The notes under the pieces are model-generated. The model was not told where the DNA came from, made no database searches, and saw only the letters and a list, made by a program, of their open reading frames with translations. Below, one piece after another: positions 59,903 through 64,000 of a stretch of DNA of 64,000 bases. The DNA comes from Bacteroidetes bacterium 4572_112. Lineage in GTDB: Bacteria > Bacteroidota > Bacteroidia > Bacteroidales > UBA1556. Position 1 is the first letter of the stretch, and every line of letters starts with the position of its first letter. The stretch spans positions 1 through 64,000 of the forward strand of contig NIUZ01000001.1 in the NCBI GenBank assembly GCA_002254285.1. Reading direction: 5' to 3'. A program made the position numbers and the translations under genes.

Positions 59903-60016
59903 CCCGATAGGAATCGGGAGGATAGAGGACCCCGATGGGAATCGGGAGGAAAAAGGGGAAGGACAAGGATAAAGGATAAGGACAAGGATAAAGGACCCCG
60001 ATAGGAATCGGGAGGA
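59903..60016. repeat. Cluster of three CCCGAT...ATCGGG palindromic repeats plus a purine-rich direct repeat
   Basis: Copies of CCCGATAGGAATCGGGAGGA lie at 59903-59922, 59931-59950 (one substitution) and 59997-60016; each is a small palindrome. Between them AAGGACAAGGATAAAGGA occurs twice (59959 and 59978), 19 bp apart. Noncoding; the minus-strand reading frame across it is low complexity. Confidence 0.85.
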
Positions 60017-60125
60017 AAGAGGTTAGTTTGATAATGGTTTGAACTTTTGATGTTCTATTTGTAATTCGATTAAACAAATCAACAATTAAACAAATCACCA
60101 TCAAAGAAAACCGGTAATAGGTATT
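60017..60125. other. Rest of the arcC-mtaB gap
   Basis: Contains a short direct repeat, ATTAAACAAATCA, at 60069-60081 and 60085-60097. No gene is supported in the gap 59635-60160. Confidence 0.5.
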
Positions 60126-60167
60126 TTAGCCCTTAGCCTTTAGCCTTTAGCCCTTAGCCCTTAGCCC
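60126..60167. repeat. Heptanucleotide tandem repeat (TTAGCCC/TTAGCCT), six copies
   Basis: Six units in phase: TTAGCCC, TTAGCCT twice, then TTAGCCC three times. The last unit supplies the TAA stop and part of the final Gly codon of mtaB on the minus strand. Confidence 0.92.
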
Positions 60168-61444
60168 AGCCAAAACCCATCTTCATATTCTTTATCCAAC
60201 ACAACATCAACAATGCTATTTACAAGTTTTTCGTCATATTTTGCATATACCTTAATATAGTTGTCGGTCCAGCCAGAGATTATTCCATCGGTATTGCTGT
60301 TTTCAAAAAGAACTTTATGCTTGCTGCCAATACTCTGTTTATAAAATACATCTTTCTTTTTTTCTGAGAGAATATGTAATTGCTGACTTCTACGTTTTTT
60401 CTCCAAATTTGGCACTTGCTCATTTATTTTTAGAGCAAAGGTGTTTTTGCGCTGTGAGTATGTAAATGTATGTATATAAGAAAGTTCTAACTTTTCTACA
60501 AACGCCATTGTATCGTTAAAGTCCTGCTGTGTTTCAGTAGGGAAACCTATAATTATATCAGCTGCAATACATGCATTAGGAAGTAGTTCTTTAATTTTAG
60601 CAACTCTGCCAGCATAAAGCTCGGTATCGTAAAAACGCTTCATGTCTTTCAGTATTTTATCACATCCGCTCTGCATTGGCAGATGAAAATGCGGTAAAAA
60701 AACATCAGATTTTGCTACTAGCTCAATAATCTCATCAGTAAGTAACTCTGGCTCTACCGACGAAATACGGATTCTTTCAATTCCGTCAACTTTTTCAAGC
60801 TCCACCAATAAATCGTAAAAATTTTCGGTACTTCCTTTTCCAAAATCACCAATATTTACTCCAGTAAGGATTATTTCTTTGGCACCCTCTTGAGCTACTT
60901 GCTTTGCTACTTCAATGGTTTTGGCAACAGATACACTTCTTGAGCGACCTCTAGCCATTGGGATAGAGCAGTATGTGCAAAAATGATCGCAACCATCTTG
61001 CACTTTTAAGAAACTTCGGGTTCTATCTCCTGATGAAAAAGATGGGATAAAGCGCTTTATTTTTCCAATATCGGCAACGTATACCTCTGTGGCTCTGTCG
61101 GAGTTAGGGTTTTGAATATATTCTACAATATTATACTTATCGTCGTTGCCCAATACCATATCCACATATTCGAGTTCACTCAATTTTTCGGGACTAAGCT
61201 GCGAGAAACATCCAATAACACTAACTTTGGAATCAGCATTTCTTTTCTTTGCCTGTTTGGCAGCAGTTTTGGTCTTTTTTTCAGCAAGCTGAGTTACCGA
61301 GCACGAGTTTATGACATAATAATCAGCCTCGTCTTTAAAATCGACTACCTCAAAATCTGATTCGGGAAACATCTTACGAATGGTAGAAGTTTCCGAATAA
61401 TTAAGTTTACAACCTAATGTATGAAATGCTATTTTCTTTTTCAA
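60161..61444 (-). CDS. mtaB: tRNA t6A37 methylthiotransferase MtaB
   Basis: Radical SAM enzyme of 427 residues that converts t6A to ms2t6A at position 37 of tRNAs reading ANN codons. N-terminal Fe-S domain with Cys12 (HTLGCKLNYSE), Cys48 and Cys79; radical SAM motif Cys152-x3-Cys156-x2-Cys159 in DGCDHFCTYCSIPMARG; IIGFPTETQQDF; and a TRAM domain at the end. The HTLGCKLNY start distinguishes MtaB from MiaB and RimO. Its stop codon lies within a heptamer repeat array. Confidence 0.94.
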   Translation of the reverse strand: MKKKIAFHTLGCKLNYSETSTIRKMFPESDFEVVDFKDEADYYVINSCSVTQLAEKKTKTAAKQAKKRNADSKVSVIGCFSQLSPEKLSELEYVDMVLGNDDKYNIVEYIQNPNSDRATEVYVADIGKIKRFIPSFSSGDRTRSFLKVQDGCDHFCTYCSIPMARGRSRSVSVAKTIEVAKQVAQEGAKEIILTGVNIGDFGKGSTENFYDLLVELEKVDGIERIRISSVEPELLTDEIIELVAKSDVFLPHFHLPMQSGCDKILKDMKRFYDTELYAGRVAKIKELLPNACIAADIIIGFPTETQQDFNDTMAFVEKLELSYIHTFTYSQRKNTFALKINEQVPNLEKKRRSQQLHILSEKKKDVFYKQSIGSKHKVLFENSNTDGIISGWTDNYIKVYAKYDEKLVNSIVDVVLDKEYEDGFWLG

Positions 61445-61470
61445 TGTTATTTATGCTTATTAATTTGCGG

Positions 61471-61478
61471 CAAAGATA
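61471..61478 (-). promoter_or_regulatory. -7 promoter element of mtaB
   Basis: Reads TATCTTTG on the minus strand; transcription near 61465 would give a leader of about 20 nt. Confidence 0.6.
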
Positions 61479-61747
61479 GTGCTTACATTGATAAATTGTC
61501 AAATTATTAAATTACTAAATTGTAATATTTATATTAAATCCAGTATTTTATACTATGATGTTTATAAATTCAGGGTAAACGTTTTTTAGATAATAGCACT
61601 ATATGCTAAATGGTTTTAACTGATTATTCAAAGCCGTTAAATGCCTGATAAGATATGATATACAACCGCAAAAAAAACGTCAATTAATCATTAACAATTA
61701 ACAATCAAGCATTAATAATTAAGCATTAATAATTAAACTATAATCCC

Positions 61748-61755
61748 TATATTTG
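61748..61755 (+). promoter_or_regulatory. -7 promoter element of the M23/dxr region
   Basis: TATATTTG fits TAnnTTTG; transcription near 61762 leaves about 16 nt before the ATG at 61778. Confidence 0.6.
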
Positions 61756-61777
61756 CGGCAAATAATTTAAGCAATCA

Positions 61778-62023
61778 ATGAGTGCAAAAAAACAGGATAA
61801 AAACCTTATAAAGAATATATTTTCCAATATACATTTTAAGTATAAGATAGTGGTAACTAATGAGTCAACCTTTGAGGAAGCTCTAAGTTTTAGATTATCG
61901 CGAATGAATATATTTATGCTGTTTGGTGTGGTAACTATTATTTCAATTGCATTTACCATTTTTATGATTTGGATTACTCCTCTAAAAGAGTATATTCCGG
62001 GTTATGCAAGTGTGGATAGATGA
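61778..62023 (+). CDS. N-terminal fragment (membrane anchor) of a split M23 peptidase
   Basis: Reading frame of 81 residues: basic cytoplasmic start, KYKIVVTNESTFEEALSFRLSR, one transmembrane helix (about 47-70) and EYIPGYASVDR before the stop. This is the usual N-terminus of Bacteroidota M23 family metallopeptidases, where a coiled coil and the catalytic domain would continue in the same frame. Here the frame ends after GYASVD and the rest lies in another frame, overlapping by 20 nt. Likely the front half of a broken gene; a separate functional peptide is less likely. Confidence 0.72.
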   Translation: MSAKKQDKNLIKNIFSNIHFKYKIVVTNESTFEEALSFRLSRMNIFMLFGVVTIISIAFTIFMIWITPLKEYIPGYASVDR

Positions 62024-62555
62024 GAATGATTCAATATTACCTGCTATTAGTGATGATATTGATTACGATAATATTCCTGATGTAAAAACTGAGAGAGAAA
62101 AGCAACTTCGCAAGGAGTGGGATAATGTAAACGACTATGACCTGGTTTATGCCAATAATAAAGGCTTGACAAAAGGGATTGGCCGTTTTGTGTTTTATAC
62201 ACCGGTGCACGGTATTATTAGTAATGGCTTTGATGCTGAAAAATCGCATTTTGGAATTGATATAATTTGTAAAAAAGATGAAACAATTAAATCTACCCTT
62301 GATGGTAGAGTTATTTTTTCGGAATGGACATATCAAGGTGGTTATGTGATAACTGTTCAGCATGATGATGATTTGGTAAGTATTTATAAGCATAATGCAC
62401 GGCTACTTAAAAAACAAGGAGATATAGTAAAAGCTGGCGACCCTATTGCAATTGTTGGAAATACGGGTAAATTAACCTCAGGCTTGCACTTGCATTTCGA
62501 ACTGTGGTATAAAAACAGTGCGGTAAACCCTTCAGATTTTATTAGTTTTAATTAA
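62004..62555 (+). CDS. M23 (LytM/lysostaphin-type) peptidase catalytic part of the split gene
   Basis: Reading frame of 183 residues shifted by +1 relative to the fragment before it. The catalytic zinc ligands are intact: His82 and Asp86 in SHFGIDI, His162/His164 in GLHLHFELWY. ISNGFDAEKSHFG and DPIAIVGNTG are family blocks. Without the upstream fragment it has no membrane anchor or signal peptide. A linker coiled coil of about 60-80 residues expected before PVHGIISNGF is missing, so a deletion of a length not divisible by three could explain both gap and frameshift. Either a pseudogene or a sequencing indel. dxr follows 22 nt later. Confidence 0.78.
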   Translation: MQVWIDENDSILPAISDDIDYDNIPDVKTEREKQLRKEWDNVNDYDLVYANNKGLTKGIGRFVFYTPVHGIISNGFDAEKSHFGIDIICKKDETIKSTLDGRVIFSEWTYQGGYVITVQHDDDLVSIYKHNARLLKKQGDIVKAGDPIAIVGNTGKLTSGLHLHFELWYKNSAVNPSDFISFN

Positions 62556-62577
62556 AATTCTATTCAAAAAACATTTC

Positions 62578-63750
62578 ATGCAAAATATTCAAGAAGAGAA
62601 TCAGAGAAAAAGAATAGCAATATTAGGATCTACTGGTTCAATAGGTACTCAAGCATTAGAGGTTGTATCTGAGCATGAACATATGTTTGAGGTGGAGGTT
62701 TTAACAGCAGGAAATAATGTTGATTTGCTTATTCAGCAGTGCCTAAAATATAAGCCAAATGTGGCTGTAATTGAAAATGAGGATTTGTATGCTAGGCTTC
62801 AGGATGCATTGCAAAATGAGGATATACAGATTTATGCAGGAAAAAAAGCCATTGACCAGGTTGTAGAAATGGGCAGCATTGATATGGTGCTGATGGCTAT
62901 TGTTGGTTTTGCCGCTTTGGCACCTACATTAAATGCCATTGAGCATAAAAAACAAATTGCCATAGCAAATAAGGAAACATTTGTTGTGGCAGGCGAAATA
63001 GTTACTCGCAAAGCAATGGAAAATGGGGTAAACCTTTATCCTGTGGATTCTGAGCATTCAGCAATATTTCAATGCTTGGTAGGTGAGTTTCATAACCCCA
63101 TAGAAAAAATTATTCTTACAGCTTCGGGAGGACCTTTCCGTGGCAAGGATATTGATTTTTTACGAACAGTAAAGCCAAAAGATGCTCTTAAACATCCAAA
63201 TTGGGATATGGGAGCAAAGATTACTATTGACTCGGCAAGTATGATGAATAAAGGCCTTGAGGTAATAGAAGCAAAATGGTTATTTGGTGTTAAAACCAGT
63301 CAGATTGATGTTTTGGTACATCCACAGTCAATTGTGCATTCTATGGTACAATTTGAGGATGGAAGCATAAAAGCACAACTTGGTTTGCCAGATATGAAGT
63401 TGCCTATTCAGTACGCAATGGCCTATCCTCAGAGGGTGAAAAATAATTTCCCAAGATTAGATTTTAAAGATTTCAGCAAGCTTACTTTTGAGTCTGCTGA
63501 TATGCAAAATTTTCGTAACCTTGCACTTGCTTTTGAAGCATTGGAAAAAGGTGGTAATATGGCCGCTATTCTCAATGCTGCAAATGAAGTTGCAGTAAGT
63601 GCCTTTTTGAAAGAAAAGGTGGGATTTGTGCAAATGTCGGAATTGATAGAGAAGTGTATGAATAAGGTATCGTTTATAGCGAAGCCAACATATAATGACC
63701 TATTGCAGACGGATATAGAAGCGCGAAAATGTTTTAATAGTTTTATTTAG
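62578..63750 (+). CDS. dxr: 1-deoxy-D-xylulose 5-phosphate reductoisomerase
   Basis: Second step of the MEP isoprenoid pathway: converts DXP to MEP with NADPH. Cytoplasmic, 390 residues. NADPH site IAILGSTGSIGTQAL (GSTGSIG at 17-23), IANKETFVVAGE, PVDSEHSAIFQCL with metal-site residues, ASGGPFRG, MMNKGLEVIEAKWLF and HPQSIVHSMV. Full length. The rseP gene follows after 22 nt, an order common in Bacteroidota. Confidence 0.97.
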   Translation: MQNIQEENQRKRIAILGSTGSIGTQALEVVSEHEHMFEVEVLTAGNNVDLLIQQCLKYKPNVAVIENEDLYARLQDALQNEDIQIYAGKKAIDQVVEMGSIDMVLMAIVGFAALAPTLNAIEHKKQIAIANKETFVVAGEIVTRKAMENGVNLYPVDSEHSAIFQCLVGEFHNPIEKIILTASGGPFRGKDIDFLRTVKPKDALKHPNWDMGAKITIDSASMMNKGLEVIEAKWLFGVKTSQIDVLVHPQSIVHSMVQFEDGSIKAQLGLPDMKLPIQYAMAYPQRVKNNFPRLDFKDFSKLTFESADMQNFRNLALAFEALEKGGNMAAILNAANEVAVSAFLKEKVGFVQMSELIEKCMNKVSFIAKPTYNDLLQTDIEARKCFNSFI

Positions 63751-63772
63751 AAATAAGTTTTAGAAGATATAT

Positions 63773-64000
63773 ATGGACGGATTAGTAATGGCGGGTCAAT
63801 TGATCCTAGGCCTTTCAATAATAGTAACACTGCACGAATTAGGTCATTTTTTGGCTGCTCGTGCTTTTGGCATTAGAGTAGAAAAGTTTTATCTATTTTT
63901 TGATGCTTGGGGTGTAAAACTCTTTAGTTTCAAAAAAGGAGACACAGAATACGGTATCGGTTGGTTGCCTCTAGGGGGTTATGTAAAAATTGCTGGTATG
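63773..64000 (+). CDS. rseP: Site-2 metalloprotease RseP (partial, runs off the window)
   Basis: Intramembrane zinc protease; only the first 76 residues are present. Start ATG at 63773, then a hydrophobic helix with the zinc-binding HELGH at 21-25, followed by LAARAFGIRVEKFYLFFDAWG and GIGWLPLGGYVKIAGM, the conserved beta-hairpin and GYVK block. Family role: regulated cleavage of anti-sigma factors and signal-peptide remnants. Next to dxr, as often seen. The PDZ domains and second active-site motif lie beyond the end. Confidence 0.93.
   Translation, partial: MDGLVMAGQLILGLSIIVTLHELGHFLAARAFGIRVEKFYLFFDAWGVKLFSFKKGDTEYGIGWLPLGGYVKIAGM

Larger units (their letters stand above)
61445..61777. 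other. 333-bp divergent intergenic region
   Basis: Promoter DNA for the divergent mtaB and M23 genes, with -7 boxes at 61471-61478 (minus) and 61748-61755 (plus). A 14-bp unit AAGCATTAATAATT is repeated directly at 61707-61720 and 61721-61734. No gene seen. Confidence 0.55.

Noticed and set aside
59814..60104. Minus-strand 96-codon frame with PIPIGVLYP repeats
   Set aside because: Low-complexity translation of the CCCGAT palindromic repeats; no start context, no family resemblance.
1..64000. CRISPR arrays, prophage or insertion sequences
   Set aside because: No regularly spaced repeats, integrase, transposase or phage structural genes were seen.

Overview
This window comes from an AT-rich member of the Bacteroidota, probably a free-living, likely anaerobic Bacteroidales/Marinilabiliales-type bacterium (the order is inference). 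Evidence: five secreted proteins end in type 9 secretion (T9SS) sorting domains (four type A, one type B). Promoters repeatedly show the phylum's TAnnTTTG -7 box. There are a Bacteroidota-type TraR/DksA protein, a long LspA, LptC, and a futalosine-pathway menaquinone gene (mqnD). No phage, insertion sequence, CRISPR array or rRNA was seen; one tRNA-Phe is present.

Layout. 0.3-6.3 kb: a large T9SS-secreted repeat protein and an orphan 7TM sensor histidine kinase. 6.4-10.7 kb: the most unusual locus. A DUF134 regulator sits behind a perfect 22-bp palindrome and is followed by two MinD/Mrp-like ATPases with ferredoxin inserts, two NifX-like proteins, a flavin split-barrel protein and an unknown protein; it resembles the Desulfovibrio ORP (orange protein) module. 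10.8-13.0 kb: a T9SS beta-propeller/PKD protein. 13.5-19.1 kb: ileS, dksA-like, lspA, mqnD. 19.4 kb: tRNA-Phe. 19.7-27.5 kb: coaX followed by a run of envelope genes (outer-membrane protein, TPR protein, LptC, CNNM/HlyC protein, PpiD-like foldase). 27.6-30.5 kb: rdgB, heptose kinase, a lipoprotein and a membrane protein. 30.5-38.5 kb, minus strand: anti-sigma-like protein, hldD, a polytopic membrane protein, then bcp-recA-TPR-S9 peptidase. 38.7-45 kb: a secreted thiol/Omp28 locus with T9SS proteins on one strand and a TlpA-like/DUF6029/Omp28 operon on the other. 45.2-50.4 kb: mutarotase, patatin-BamA fusion, C1 peptidase, ChaN-like protein. 50.9-57 kb: T9SS type B protein, pnuC, SRPBCC protein, unusual B12-type radical SAM protein. 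57.5-61.4 kb: ornithine carbamoyltransferase, carbamate kinase, mtaB. 61.8-64 kb: an M23 peptidase split by a frameshift, dxr, and the start of rseP, which runs off the end.

The intergenic DNA holds many small palindromic or repeated elements: a MITE-like pair at 31.2 and 50.8 kb, a nest of hairpins at 57.1-57.5 kb, CCCGAT...ATCGGG repeats at 59.9 kb, and heptanucleotide tandem repeats, one of which supplies the mtaB stop codon. Strong hairpin terminators separate most transcription units.

Best leads for something undescribed: the ORP-like metal-cofactor cluster with its palindromic operator, the radical SAM protein that appears to lack part of its barrel, the broken M23 gene, and the MITE-like elements. 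All calls come from reading sequence and motifs; no database search was run.
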